From Polaribacter vadi (GTDB lineage Bacteria; Bacteroidota; Bacteroidia; Flavobacteriales; Flavobacteriaceae): a DNA stretch of 64,000 bases. Below are positions 44,863 through 53,702 of this stretch, in pieces. The first letter of the stretch is position 1; each line of letters opens with the position of its first letter. Location: assembly GCF_001761365.1 (NCBI RefSeq), contig NZ_CP017477.1, positions 1,200,501 through 1,264,500 on the forward strand, read 5' to 3'. The position numbers and the translations under genes were made by a program. The notes beneath the pieces were generated by a model. That model saw nothing but the letters and a program-made list of their open reading frames with translations, ran no database searches and had not been told where the DNA came from.

Positions 44863-46053
44863 ATGAAAACAGCATATATAGTACAAGGATATAGAACAGC
44901 AGTAACAAAATCAAAAAAAGGTGCTTTTAGGTTTAAAAGAGCTGATGAATTGGCTGCAGAAACTATTCAGCATTTAATGAAGAATTTACCTGAATTCGAT
45001 AAAAAAAGAATCGATGATGTTATTGTAGGAAATGCAATGCCAGAAGGTTCTCAAGGTTTAAACATGGCACGTTTAATCTCATTAATGGGATTAGAAATCG
45101 ATGAAGTTCCTGGAGTAACCGTAAATCGTTTCTGTTCTTCAGGTTTAGAAACCATTGGAATGGCAGTTGCAAAAATTCAATCTGGAATGGCAGAATGTAT
45201 TATTGCTGGTGGAGCAGAAAGCATGAGTTCTGTACCAATGACAGGTTTTAAACCAGAATTAAATTATGATACAGTTGCTGCTGGTCATGCAGATTATTAC
45301 TGGGGAATGGGAAATACAGCAGAAGCTGTAGCAGATCAATTTAATGTTTCTAGAAAAGATCAAGATGAATTTGCATTAAATTCTCATTTAAAAGCATTAA
45401 AAGCGCAAGAAGAAAATCGTTTTCAAGATCAAATAGTTCCTATTGAAGTTGAAGAGACTTATGTAAATGAAGAAGGTAAAAAAGCAACAAGAAAGTATAC
45501 AGTAACTAAAGATGAAGGACCTAGAAAAGGTTCAAACATTGAAGGTTTAGAACGCTTACGACCTGTTTTTGCAACAAACGGATCTGTAACTGCAGGTAAT
45601 TCATCTCAAACTAGTGATGGTGCTGCTTTTGTGATGGTGATGAGCGAAGATATGGTGAAGGAATTAAATATTAAACCAATTGCAAGAATGGTAAGTTATG
45701 CTGCTGCTGGTGTTCCTCCAAGAATTATGGGAATAGGTCCAGTTGTTGCGATTCCAAAAGCATTAAAACAAGCAGGTTTAAAACAAGAAGATATCAGTTT
45801 AATTGAATTAAATGAAGCTTTTGCTTCTCAATCTTTAGCTGTAATTCGTGAATTAGGTTTAAATGCAGATATCATCAATGTAAATGGTGGTGCAATTGCA
45901 TTAGGACATCCTTTAGGTTGTACAGGAGCAAAATTATCTGTTCAGCTTTTTGATGAAATGCGCAAACGTAACATGCAAGGAAAATACGGAATGGTAACAA
46001 TGTGTGTAGGAACAGGTCAAGGTGCTGCAGGTATTTTTGAATTCCTTAATTAA
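44863..46053 (+). CDS. fadA: Acetyl-CoA acyltransferase (3-ketoacyl-CoA thiolase)
   Basis: A 396-residue thiolase that cleaves 3-ketoacyl-CoA with CoA, the last step of beta-oxidation. The active-site Cys is in [13 protein letters not shown] (about residue 90), the GGAESMS block follows, and [14 protein letters not shown] and [17 protein letters not shown] carry the His, while [11 protein letters not shown] carries the second Cys. All are typical of type II degradative thiolases. It lies downstream of the FadN-type enzyme and 29 bp upstream of the acyl-CoA dehydrogenase gene. Confidence 0.95.
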   Translation: MKTAYIVQGYRTAVTKSKKGAFRFKRADELAAETIQHLMKNLPEFDKKRIDDVIVGNAMPEGSQGLNMARLISLMGLEIDEVPGVTVNRFCSSGLETIGMAVAKIQSGMAECIIAGGAESMSSVPMTGFKPELNYDTVAAGHADYYWGMGNTAEAVADQFNVSRKDQDEFALNSHLKALKAQEENRFQDQIVPIEVEETYVNEEGKKATRKYTVTKDEGPRKGSNIEGLERLRPVFATNGSVTAGNSSQTSDGAAFVMVMSEDMVKELNIKPIARMVSYAAAGVPPRIMGIGPVVAIPKALKQAGLKQEDISLIELNEAFASQSLAVIRELGLNADIINVNGGAIALGHPLGCTGAKLSVQLFDEMRKRNMQGKYGMVTMCVGTGQGAAGIFEFLN

Positions 46054-46082
46054 AATTAAAGACAATAAATTATTATAAAGTT

Positions 46083-47897
46083 ATGAGTACTGAAACTACA
46101 AATAAAGAAATTTTAAGAGGAGGACAATTCCTAGTGAAAGAAACAAAGTGCGAAGACATATTTACTCCTGAAGATTTTTCTGAAGAGCAAGTAATGATGA
46201 AAGAAGCTGTAAAGGAATTTACAGAACGTGAAATTATAGCACACAGAGATCGTTTTGAAGCAAAAGATTATGCTTTAACAGAAGAAGTAATGAAAAAAGC
46301 TGGTGAACTTGGTTTTTTAGGTGTTGCTGTTCCTGAAGAGTATGGAGGAATGGGAATGGGTTTTGTATCAACCATGATTACTTGCGAATATATTTCTAGT
46401 GGAAATGGTTCTTTAAGTACTGCTTTTGGTGCACATACAGGAATTGGTACAATGCCAATCACTTTATATGGAACTGAAGAACAAAAACAAAAATATGTAC
46501 CAAAATTAGCTACAGGCGAATGGATGGGTGCGTATTGTTTAACGGAACCAGGAGCAGGATCTGATGCAAATTCAGGAAAAACAACTGCTGAGCTTTCTGC
46601 TGATGGAAAATCGTACAAAATTAACGGACAAAAAATGTGGATCTCAAATGCAGGTTTCTGTAATGTGATGATTGTTTTTGCTCGTATTGAAAATGATAAA
46701 AATATTACTAGTTTTATTGTTGAATATGATGCTGAAAATCCAAATGGAATTACATTAGGAGAAGAAGAGCATAAATTAGGAATTCGTGCTTCGTCTACAA
46801 GACAAGTATTTTATAACGATACCATTGTTCCTGCAGAAAATATGTTATCAACCAGAGGTGGTGGATTTAAAATTGCAGTAAACGCTTTAAATGTTGGGCG
46901 AATTAAATTAGCAGCTGCTTGTTTAGATTCTCAAAGAAGAGTTTTAACAACAGCATTACAATATGCAACAGAACGTAAACAATTTAAAACGCCAATTGCA
47001 GATTTTGGTGCTATCAAAGCAAAATTAGCAGAAATGGCTACGAATACTTATGCAGGTGAATCTGCAAGTTATAGAGCCGCAAAAAATATTGAAGACAGAA
47101 TTGAAATGAGATTGGCTGCTGGAAATTCTCATCAAGATGCAGAATTAAAAGGAGTAGAAGAATATGCCATTGAATGTTCTATTTTAAAAGTTACTGTTTC
47201 TGAAGATGTACAAGCTTGTGCAGACGAAGGGATTCAAATTTTTGGAGGAATGGGCTTTTCTGAAGAAACACCAATGGAAGCTGCTTGGAGAGATGCTAGA
47301 ATTGCACGTATTTACGAAGGAACTAACGAGATTAACAGAATGTTAGCGGTTGGAATGTTAGTGAAGAAAGCAATGAAAGGTCATGTAGATTTATTAGGAC
47401 CAGCAACAGAAGTTGGTAATGAGTTAATGGGAATTCCTTCTTTTGATACACCAGATTATTCAGAATTATTTGCTGAAGAAAAAGAAATGATTGCTAAAAT
47501 TAAGAAAGTCTTTTTAATGGTTGCAGGAGCTGCAATCCAAAAATTTGGACCAGATTTAGAGGAGCATCAACAATTATTAATGGCAGCTGCAAATATTTTA
47601 AATGAAATTTATATGGCAGAATCTACTTTATTACGTGCAGAGAAAAATGCAAAACGTTTTGGAGAAGATGCTCAAGAAGGGCAAATTGCTATGGCTAAGC
47701 TTTATTTATACAATGCTGTAGAAATTGTTGCTAAAAACGGTAAAGAAGGCATTATTTCTTTTGCAGAAGGAGATGAACAAAGAATGTTACTAATGGGATT
47801 AAAGCGTTTTACTAAATATGCAAACTACCCTAATGTAATAGCTTTAAGAGACTTAATAGCTGAAAAAATGAAAGCAGAAAATAAATATTGTTTCTAA
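46083..47897 (+). CDS. fadE: Acyl-CoA dehydrogenase, long FadE type
   Basis: A 604-residue acyl-CoA dehydrogenase, the first beta-oxidation step (FAD-dependent alpha,beta-oxidation). Motifs are YCLTEPGAGSDANSG (FAD/substrate contact), GQKMWISNAGFCNV, the catalytic base region DARIARIYEGTNEINRMLAVG and a C-terminal extension of about 180 residues found in the long form, as in B. subtilis FadE. Together with fadN and fadA it completes the fadNAE set, controlled probably by the marR gene upstream. A strong terminator follows at 47935. Confidence 0.94.
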   Translation: MSTETTNKEILRGGQFLVKETKCEDIFTPEDFSEEQVMMKEAVKEFTEREIIAHRDRFEAKDYALTEEVMKKAGELGFLGVAVPEEYGGMGMGFVSTMITCEYISSGNGSLSTAFGAHTGIGTMPITLYGTEEQKQKYVPKLATGEWMGAYCLTEPGAGSDANSGKTTAELSADGKSYKINGQKMWISNAGFCNVMIVFARIENDKNITSFIVEYDAENPNGITLGEEEHKLGIRASSTRQVFYNDTIVPAENMLSTRGGGFKIAVNALNVGRIKLAAACLDSQRRVLTTALQYATERKQFKTPIADFGAIKAKLAEMATNTYAGESASYRAAKNIEDRIEMRLAAGNSHQDAELKGVEEYAIECSILKVTVSEDVQACADEGIQIFGGMGFSEETPMEAAWRDARIARIYEGTNEINRMLAVGMLVKKAMKGHVDLLGPATEVGNELMGIPSFDTPDYSELFAEEKEMIAKIKKVFLMVAGAAIQKFGPDLEEHQQLLMAAANILNEIYMAESTLLRAEKNAKRFGEDAQEGQIAMAKLYLYNAVEIVAKNGKEGIISFAEGDEQRMLLMGLKRFTKYANYPNVIALRDLIAEKMKAENKYCF

Positions 47898-47934
47898 ATA
47901 GTAAAACATTTTAGAATTTAATTGTTTGTTTAAT

Positions 47935-47966
47935 AAAGACCATTATTATTAATGGTCTTTTTATTA
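47935..47966 (+). terminator. Intrinsic terminator after fadE
   Basis: AAAGACCATTA (47935-47945) pairs with TAATGGTCTTT (47950-47960), followed by TTATTA. It closes the fad unit. The -7 box of the M28 gene starts directly after it. Confidence 0.85.
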
Positions 47967-47972
47967 TATTTG
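47965..47972 (+). promoter_or_regulatory. Consensus -7 promoter element of the M28 peptidase gene
   Basis: TATATTTG is a perfect TAnnTTTG match 39 bp before the ATG at 48012, immediately after the fadE terminator. Confidence 0.6.
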
Positions 47973-48011
47973 CGACTAAATTCCCTAATTTTTTCAATCA
48001 CAACCAACATA

Positions 48012-48980
48012 ATGAAAACAAAATTATTTTCAGTTGTTGCATTTCTAATGCTTTTAGGGAGTTGCAACAAACCAAAACTAATTGAAATTGATAGCGAAAG
48101 ACTATTAGAAACTGTAAAAATTCTCTCTGATGATTCTTATGAAGGTAGGGCTTTTTCAAAACCTGGTAGTAAGAAAGCTCAAAACCTTATTTTAGAAAGG
48201 TTTAATGAAGCAGGTCTTCAACCGGTTTTTAATAACAATCTTCTTCAAGAGTTTTCGCACACCTTTAAAGGCAAAAATAGGCAAGATGTTTTTCCTATAG
48301 AAAAACCTAATCAAAACTATTCTAATGTTCCAGATACAACTGCTTATGGTGCAAATATAGTTGGTATGCTTAAAGGCGAGTCTGCAAAAAGTATCGTAAT
48401 TACTGCACACTATGATCATTTAGGAATTAGAGATGACAAAATTTATAATGGTGCAGATGATAATGCTTCTGGTACTGCAGCTTTATTTACAATTGCTGAA
48501 TATTTTAAAACTAGACCTACAAAACATAATTTAATTTTTGCTGCTGTAGATGCAGAAGAAATTGGTTCTTTAGGAGCTGAATATTTCCTTAAAAATTATA
48601 GTGATAAATCTAATATTAATTTAAATATTAATTTAGATATGATTGCTCATAGTGATTATGATCCAGAACTTTTTGGTTGTGGTTTGTTTCATTATCCAGA
48701 TTTGAGAAGACCATTAGAGAAAATTAACTCAGACAAAGTAATTTTATTATTTGGTCATGATGATCCTGAAAATACAGAACAATCAGATTGGACTTTTTCT
48801 TCTGATCACAGAGTGTTTCATAGACAAAAAATACCTTTTATGTATTTTGGTGTTCCTGATCATAAAGATTATCATAGGCATACAGACACTTTTGGTTCCA
48901 TTAACCAAGAGTTTTATGTAGAAGCTGTAAAAATTATTATACAAGCTGTAGAAAATCTAGATGAGCATTTAGCTGACTAA
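48012..48980 (+). CDS. M28 family metallopeptidase, lipoprotein
   Basis: A 322-residue protein started at 48012; a longer frame from 47952 runs through the promoter and is rejected. The signal ends with lipobox LLGSC (Cys18). Zinc ligands are in TAHYDHLG, NGADDNASGTAALF, AVDAEEIGSLGAEY, INLDMIAHSDYD and the late SSDHRVFHRQKIPFMYFG, all standard M28 positions. It probably acts as a periplasmic or outer-membrane-anchored aminopeptidase. It has its own promoter between the fad terminator and its start. Confidence 0.93.
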   Translation: MKTKLFSVVAFLMLLGSCNKPKLIEIDSERLLETVKILSDDSYEGRAFSKPGSKKAQNLILERFNEAGLQPVFNNNLLQEFSHTFKGKNRQDVFPIEKPNQNYSNVPDTTAYGANIVGMLKGESAKSIVITAHYDHLGIRDDKIYNGADDNASGTAALFTIAEYFKTRPTKHNLIFAAVDAEEIGSLGAEYFLKNYSDKSNINLNINLDMIAHSDYDPELFGCGLFHYPDLRRPLEKINSDKVILLFGHDDPENTEQSDWTFSSDHRVFHRQKIPFMYFGVPDHKDYHRHTDTFGSINQEFYVEAVKIIIQAVENLDEHLAD

Positions 48981-48985
48981 CAACA

Positions 48986-49019
48986 AAAAAAGAGATTACA
49001 AATTTGTAATCTCTTTTTT
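48986..49019 (+). terminator. Intrinsic terminator after the M28 gene
   Basis: AAAAAGAGATTACAAA then its complement TTTGTAATCTCTTTTT meet at 49002/49003 with no loop sequence, so the folded loop must use the central bases. A T-run follows to 49022. Its stem AAAAAGAGAT recurs in the terminators at 49644 and 53648. Confidence 0.85.
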
Positions 49020-49099
49020 TTTGCAATTACTTTTCACATAAAACCTATCTTAATTTAAAAACATTGTAAAATAAAATTAGTTAATCTCTTTTTTATCAA

Positions 49100-49107
49100 T
49101 ACTTTTG
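49100..49107 (+). promoter_or_regulatory. Consensus -7 promoter element of the J-KTSC gene
   Basis: TACTTTTG is a perfect TAnnTTTG match 22 bp before the ATG at 49130. Confidence 0.6.
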
Positions 49108-49129
49108 CACCGAATTTAGAAGAAATAAA

Positions 49130-49576
49130 ATGAAACGTATTAAAGAGTATAAAAAGTTATTTGAAGTTGAAGGTAAAATTGACTTGAAAGAGTTAAAGAA
49201 AACTTATAGAAATCTTGTAAAAGAATGGCATCCAGATAAATTTACAGATGAAGAGAAAAAAGAGGAAGCAGAAATTGTAAGTACAAAAATAATTGATGGT
49301 TACCATTTTTTGGTAAGTATTGCTCCTGAAACTAAAGAAGCTAATTTAGAAGCTTACAAAACTACAATTACAGATTTCCAAGTAGCAGATTGGCATCATA
49401 AAGGAATGTTATTAGAAGTTACTTTTACTGATGGAAATACTTATGAATATTTTGGTGTAAGTAAAATTCTTTTTGGAAAATTCGTAAATGCTAGGTCTAT
49501 GAATAATTTCGGTAAAAGAAATATTTTCAATTCTTTCACCTATAGAAAATCAAAAAAAGCTTCAGTAATGGCATAA
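49130..49576 (+). CDS. J-domain plus KTSC-domain protein
   Basis: A 148-residue two-domain protein. Residues 5-60 form a DnaJ-like helical hairpin with the HPDK motif at 34-37 (KEWHPDKFTDEE). Residues 75-140 form a KTSC-like small beta domain (MLLEVTFTDGNTYEYFGVSKILFGKFVNARSMNNFGKRNI). KTSC domains are named after lysine-tRNA-synthetase C-terminal-like sequences and occur in small cytosolic proteins; the J domain suggests an Hsp70 (DnaK) partner. No signal peptide. Terminators flank it on both sides, so it is a single-gene transcript. Confidence 0.85.
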   Translation: MKRIKEYKKLFEVEGKIDLKELKKTYRNLVKEWHPDKFTDEEKKEEAEIVSTKIIDGYHFLVSIAPETKEANLEAYKTTITDFQVADWHHKGMLLEVTFTDGNTYEYFGVSKILFGKFVNARSMNNFGKRNIFNSFTYRKSKKASVMA

Positions 49577-49643
49577 GCTAGATTTTAATTATGGCAATTA
49601 TTTCATAATAAAATAACCATTATTAATTTTTAATCTATAAAGA

Positions 49644-49678
49644 AAAAAGAGATAACAATATATTTGTTATCTCTTTTT
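49644..49678 (+). terminator. Intrinsic terminator after the J-KTSC gene
   Basis: AAAAAGAGATAACAA (49644-49658) pairs perfectly with TTGTTATCTCTTTTT (49664-49678) with a 5-nt loop. It can also serve the convergent gene at 49699 on the minus strand. Confidence 0.85.
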
Positions 49679-49698
49679 CTTTTAAATAAAATTAAAAA

Positions 49699-50274
49699 CT
49701 AAACCTCTTTAAAACTTAAATTAAAATCAATTTCTATTATATCAGAAACCACAATAATTCCGAGTAATTTTGTGGGCGATTCTAAATTAAAATCAGAAAT
49801 ATCTAATTCTAAAACTCCCAAAATATTATGTGTGTTGTCTTTAGTTTGAGTAACATGCAGTGTATAAGTTTTGGAAATACCTGCAATTTCCATTTCAATA
49901 CAAGCTTTTATAGATTCTTGTAAATACTCTATTTCTTTTAATTGGATAAGTATTTGAGGAAACTCTTTTGTATTTAATAGTTTATGAAAATCTTTATTAA
50001 TTTGTCTTCCTCCACAATCAAAAAAAATATTTTTAATTGGTAAAGTCGCTGAATTAAAATACCTTTTATTTTCTTTCTCTTGATAAGAAATAACAAGAGG
50101 ATTTTCTAGTTTTAAAAAATTAAAATCGCAACTGAATTTATTTATATTTGATTTTCCTTTAATTTTTAATTCGCTTTTAGGAAGAATATAAATATGTTTA
50201 TTTTCATTACTTTTTTCTCCTTTTAAAAAAGAAAATGAGGTTAAAATTCCGATAAAGAAAATTATAATTCTCAT
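49699..50274 (-). CDS. YceI-like secreted protein
   Basis: A 191-residue protein with an N-terminal signal (RIIIFFIGILTSFSFLKG). The mature part has the YceI-like pattern: ILPKSELKIKGKSNINKFSCDF at the front and TYTLHVTQTKDNTHNILGVLELDISDFNLESPTKLLGIIVVSDIIEIDFNLSF at the end, with the conserved P and G before the last strand. YceI proteins are small lipocalin-like barrels that bind isoprenoid-type lipids. It diverges from the YceI gene at 51686 and lies behind the porin-like gene on the same strand, after a terminator. Confidence 0.78.
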   Translation of the reverse strand: MRIIIFFIGILTSFSFLKGEKSNENKHIYILPKSELKIKGKSNINKFSCDFNFLKLENPLVISYQEKENKRYFNSATLPIKNIFFDCGGRQINKDFHKLLNTKEFPQILIQLKEIEYLQESIKACIEMEIAGISKTYTLHVTQTKDNTHNILGVLELDISDFNLESPTKLLGIIVVSDIIEIDFNLSFKEV

Positions 50275-50307
50275 AAATAATATACTTTATGTTGTTTAAT
50301 TTTAAAA

Positions 50308-50341
50308 AACAAGACTCAAGCATTTAACTTTGAGTCTTGTT
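50308..50341 (-). terminator. Intrinsic terminator between the beta-barrel gene and the YceI-like gene
   Basis: AACAAGACTCAA (50308-50319) pairs with TTGAGTCTTGTT (50330-50341). On the minus strand a run of T follows, ending the transcript of the gene at 50366. The downstream YceI-like gene then needs read-through or its own promoter. Confidence 0.85.
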
Positions 50342-50365
50342 ATAAATTTTAATTAGATGTTTTAA

Positions 50366-51646
50366 CTAGAAACTAATTGCTGCCTCTAACATTATGCCGT
50401 TAAATTTTGCATCATTTAAAACATTTGTTGTAGAAAAACCATCATATTTTTGGTTCATATACTCTATTTTCATTAAAACATTGTCTGTAAAAAACCATCC
50501 ACCAGCTAGTTGGAATCTACTAATTTCAACATCTCCATCATTTAAATCTTCAGAATCAATAGTATTGTATCTTCCACCCACATAAAATCTTTCATCTTTT
50601 CCAAATCTATAAATTAACTCTCCAGCATATTGATTTGCAGTTCTATTACTTGCTTCTGCTGTAGCTTTTCCTGTTGCAGATTCTATTGTTCCAAAAAATT
50701 CTAAACCTTTATACTTTAAAAAAGGATTCACCATAATTGCTCTTATCTGGTTTCTTAAATTTGGATTATATCTTCCAGATCTAAAATTATCAGATCCTGC
50801 TGTTGCTGCTTCTAAAACTCTATAATATCTAGAACCTGCTCTATCTGCACTATATAAATAAGAATTTGGTACATAACCTGTGTTATAAATAGAACCCGTT
50901 AATCTAAATCTAAAATCGCTATTAATTTGTTTATCATAACCAAATTTTGCCAAGAAAGATGCACCTCCTGTACTACCTTCTTCTGATGATTTTACTACAG
51001 ATTGATTCAGTTTTCCATTAGAAATACCTAACATTCCAAGAAATCCATTTTTTTGTACAAATAATTCTGCTCCAACTTCTGTAGTAAAAGAATCCATAAT
51101 TAAATTGCCTACAAATGCGTTATGAATAGTTTGTGCATTATCACTTCGTCTAAAATGGGCATCACCATAATTATTTTCCATATGCCCAATTTTAATAGAT
51201 GCATATTGCATAAAATCCTCTAAAAATCCCTCACTAACAAAGTCTAATTTATCAATCTGAATATAACCACCTTTTACGTAAGGTTCTGGGTGATGTCTAG
51301 AAGATAAATAGGTTCTTAAATGCATTCTTACACCATGATACAATGCCACATCTAAATCTAAATTTGCAGTTGCTAAGTTAAAATTTGAACCAATTGGCTT
51401 TAATTCTAATCCTGCAAGTCCAGAGTTTTCTTGATCTAGTCCTTGAAACTGAATGGTTGAAGCACCACCAATTCTTACTTTAACTCCATTAAAGGTAGAC
51501 TCATTACTTTTAGGGTTTTCAAAAACGTTAACACCTCTTTTATCTACAGGTCTGTAATTATCTAAATCCCTATTTTGTTGTGCAGTTACTGTAAAAGCTC
51601 CTAAAACTATCGCTGCTACTAATGTTCTTTTTAAAATTATTTTCAT
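50366..51646 (-). CDS. Outer-membrane porin-like beta-barrel protein
   Basis: A 426-residue protein with a signal peptide (LKRTLVAAIVLGAFTVTAQ). Mature sequence begins QNRDLDNYRPVDKRGVNVFE and continues with a long run of strands (GVKVRIGGASTIQFQGLDQEN, FLAKFGYDKQINSDFRFRLTGSIYNTG, YAGELIYRFGKDERFYVGGRYNTIDSED), ending NGIMLEAAISF with a terminal Phe, as expected for barrel assembly. Porin or phosphate-selective (OprO-like) type is likely; selectivity unknown. It is 39 bp after the YceI gene and probably in the same transcript, forming the set YceI, barrel, YceI-like. Confidence 0.78.
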   Translation of the reverse strand: MKIILKRTLVAAIVLGAFTVTAQQNRDLDNYRPVDKRGVNVFENPKSNESTFNGVKVRIGGASTIQFQGLDQENSGLAGLELKPIGSNFNLATANLDLDVALYHGVRMHLRTYLSSRHHPEPYVKGGYIQIDKLDFVSEGFLEDFMQYASIKIGHMENNYGDAHFRRSDNAQTIHNAFVGNLIMDSFTTEVGAELFVQKNGFLGMLGISNGKLNQSVVKSSEEGSTGGASFLAKFGYDKQINSDFRFRLTGSIYNTGYVPNSYLYSADRAGSRYYRVLEAATAGSDNFRSGRYNPNLRNQIRAIMVNPFLKYKGLEFFGTIESATGKATAEASNRTANQYAGELIYRFGKDERFYVGGRYNTIDSEDLNDGDVEISRFQLAGGWFFTDNVLMKIEYMNQKYDGFSTTNVLNDAKFNGIMLEAAISF

Positions 51647-51685
51647 CTTATTATTATTTAATTGGTTTTGGTTTTCTTTATTTAT

Positions 51686-52261
51686 TTACTTTTTTAAAAT
51701 TGTATTGAATTTTATAAGTACATCATCTCCTGTTTTAATGGTACCTAATAATGCTTTTGGTGGATCAATTTTATAATCTGTCATTTTAATATTTTTTTCA
51801 CCTGTTATACTTACTAAATTGCTCTCTATATTTACTTTAAATTCTAATGTTATTCTTTTTGTTACTCCAGAAATTGTTAAATCTCCTTTCGCTGTTACAT
51901 TATAATTTCCATTTCCTAAATCAGTAATTTTATCACTACTTATTAAGTTGAATTTAATTGTTTTATAATCATTCGTATTTAAAGCTTTATAGGTATTTTT
52001 ATCCATACCACCTCTTCCGCTTTTTAAACTTTCTGCCTCAACAACAATATTTAATTCTTTAATTTGTAAACTATTTTCTGCATTAATTAAAATAAAACCC
52101 TTTTGGTTTTCGGTCTTAATATCCCAATCATGGATGTTGGATGTACCAAATACAATAAGCGAAGATTTTTGAATATCTAAATTATATTTTTGTGCAAAAC
52201 TTGTAAATGGCATGCATAAAAAAGCAACGATTGCTGTAATTAATAGCTTGTCAATTTTCAT
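51686..52261 (-). CDS. YceI family protein
   Basis: 191 residues when started at 52261, where KIDKLLITAIVAFLCMPFTSFAQ gives a signal peptide; the frame to 52273 adds four residues only. The mature part carries QKSSLIVFGTSNIHDWDIKTEN, KDLTISGVTKRITLEFKVNIES (here GDLTISGVTKRITLEF) and KMTDYKIDPPKALLGTIKTGDDVLIKFN, the complete YceI pattern of a lipid-binding periplasmic barrel. It is the first gene of a minus-strand unit with the porin-like gene, with a promoter at 52302. Confidence 0.92.
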   Translation of the reverse strand: MKIDKLLITAIVAFLCMPFTSFAQKYNLDIQKSSLIVFGTSNIHDWDIKTENQKGFILINAENSLQIKELNIVVEAESLKSGRGGMDKNTYKALNTNDYKTIKFNLISSDKITDLGNGNYNVTAKGDLTISGVTKRITLEFKVNIESNLVSITGEKNIKMTDYKIDPPKALLGTIKTGDDVLIKFNTILKK

Positions 52262-52273
52262 TTTAAATATCAT

Positions 52274-52732
52274 AACTCTGTTGTTTTAAATTATTATGAG
52301 ACAAAATTAAGTACTAATAACATTTCTAAATATGATAAAAATCATATTATAATTTTAAGTGAAAAAAATATTTTTGTGGAAAAAAAAACATGAATTTTAT
52401 ACTTTAAAATTCAAAATAGACACTGATAGCAAGTGTTTTATAAAAAATTAAAATCTCATTTTACTTTTGATAAAAATTGAGTCTTTTTTAGATTTGTTTA
52501 AAAAAATTGAAATAATTATAAATGATACTTCTTAAAGCTCATTATCATTAATCAATTTTTGATAAAAAAGTTAAAAACTAAAATATTTATATTAATGTCT
52601 GTAGAAGTTTATACTTTTAATATCGTTTTTAAATAACAAGAAAAACATTCTCTTTAAGCTTGGTTTTGGTATTTAAACTTTATTAATATATAATTATCGT
52701 AAATTAGTATCCAACAAAAGCAAAGCATTAAA
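52274..52732. other. Gene-free AT-rich region between divergent genes
   Basis: This 459-bp stretch contains the YceI promoter at 52302-52309 on the minus strand and a weak hairpin near 52421 (ACACTGATAGCAAGTGT). The rest is A/T-rich with scattered poly-A and no frame, repeat or RNA gene that I can support. The promoter of the gene at 52733 should lie within it but is not obvious. Confidence 0.6.
52302..52309 (-). promoter_or_regulatory. Consensus -7 promoter element of the YceI/barrel unit
   Basis: TAATTTTG on the minus strand is a perfect TAnnTTTG match 41 bp before the ATG at 52261. Confidence 0.55.
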
Positions 52733-53644
52733 ATGAAACAAATAACAAAAGTATTTACGCCAATTATTTTGAGTTTTTTATTATTTTTTTGTTCAAATCC
52801 TGAACTTAAAAAAGATCATAAGACTAATGATACTGAAATAAAAAGTTTTCAAAAAAATCCAGAATTTAATAACTATTGGTATTCAGGAAAAGCAGAAATA
52901 ACGTCTTACAAACTATCACAAATTAGATATGGAGAAATTCATGAAGGAACAGCTGTAAATATTTTTGTAACAGAAGATTTTTTACCTGAAAAACAAGTTA
53001 AAGCAGATAAAGCGAATAAAAATAATGTGCTTATTCTAAAGTTAAATAGTACTAAAAACTTTACAACTGGTATTTATCCTTATAGTTTAATGACGAGTAC
53101 CTTCTCTCCTATTGACATCAATAAAAATGCAATTAAAATTTCTTTTTCTTCTCAAGAATGGTGTGGAAATACTTTTGTTCAATTGAATAATAGAGAAGCA
53201 TATCAAATTCAATTTTATTCTTATTTTGAAAGTAATGCTGATAAAAAAATCAATCTAAAAAAACATATTTTAGAAAACGAACTTTGGAATCAACTTAGAA
53301 TTTCTCCAAAAAATTTGCCTGTTGGCGAAATACAAATAATACCTTCTTTTGAATTTTTAGGGTTACATCATAAAGAATTTAAAGCATTTTCTGCGATTGC
53401 TTCTTTAGAAGAGCAAGGAGCTTTTTTAATTTACACTATAAATTATCCGAAGTTAGACAGAACGCTATCTATAAAAGTAACTAAAGATTTTCCAAATACA
53501 ATTGAATCTTGGGAAGAAACATTTTCTAGTCGTGGAAAAATATTGACTACAAAAGCAGAAAAAATTACAACAATACAATCTGCTTATTGGAGTAAAAACG
53601 GAGTTGCAGATATTAAGGAACGAAAAGAATTGGGTTTAAACTAA
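52733..53644 (+). CDS. Conserved lipoprotein of Bacteroidota
   Basis: A 303-residue protein with a signal and a lipobox (LSFLLFFC, Cys20 followed by SNPELKK). The mature part begins with a polar stretch, then NYWYSGKAEITSYKLSQIRYGEIHEGTAVNIFVTEDFLPEKQVKAD and later KISFSSQEWCGNTFVQLNNR, which I recognise as a conserved family in Bacteroidota often mislabelled septum formation inhibitor Maf. No Maf/HAM1 nucleotidase motif is present, so the label is not supported. Predicted periplasmic or outer-membrane lipoprotein of unknown function. It is followed by the 53648 terminator, shared with trxB. Confidence 0.75.
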   Translation: MKQITKVFTPIILSFLLFFCSNPELKKDHKTNDTEIKSFQKNPEFNNYWYSGKAEITSYKLSQIRYGEIHEGTAVNIFVTEDFLPEKQVKADKANKNNVLILKLNSTKNFTTGIYPYSLMTSTFSPIDINKNAIKISFSSQEWCGNTFVQLNNREAYQIQFYSYFESNADKKINLKKHILENELWNQLRISPKNLPVGEIQIIPSFEFLGLHHKEFKAFSAIASLEEQGAFLIYTINYPKLDRTLSIKVTKDFPNTIESWEETFSSRGKILTTKAEKITTIQSAYWSKNGVADIKERKELGLN

Positions 53645-53647
53645 AAC

Positions 53648-53681
53648 AAAAAAGAGATTTCATAACTGAAATCTCTTTTTT
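53648..53681. terminator. Shared bidirectional terminator
   Basis: AAAAAAGAGATTTCA (53648-53662) pairs with TGAAATCTCTTTTTT (53667-53681) with a 4-nt loop. A/T tracts on both sides let it serve the lipoprotein gene (+) and trxB (-). Confidence 0.85.
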
Positions 53682-53702
53682 TTCTACACTATAAATTTAA
53701 AT

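Noticed and set aside
52733..53644. Annotation as Maf septum inhibitor
   Set aside because: No Maf nucleotidase motif, and a lipoprotein signal is present.
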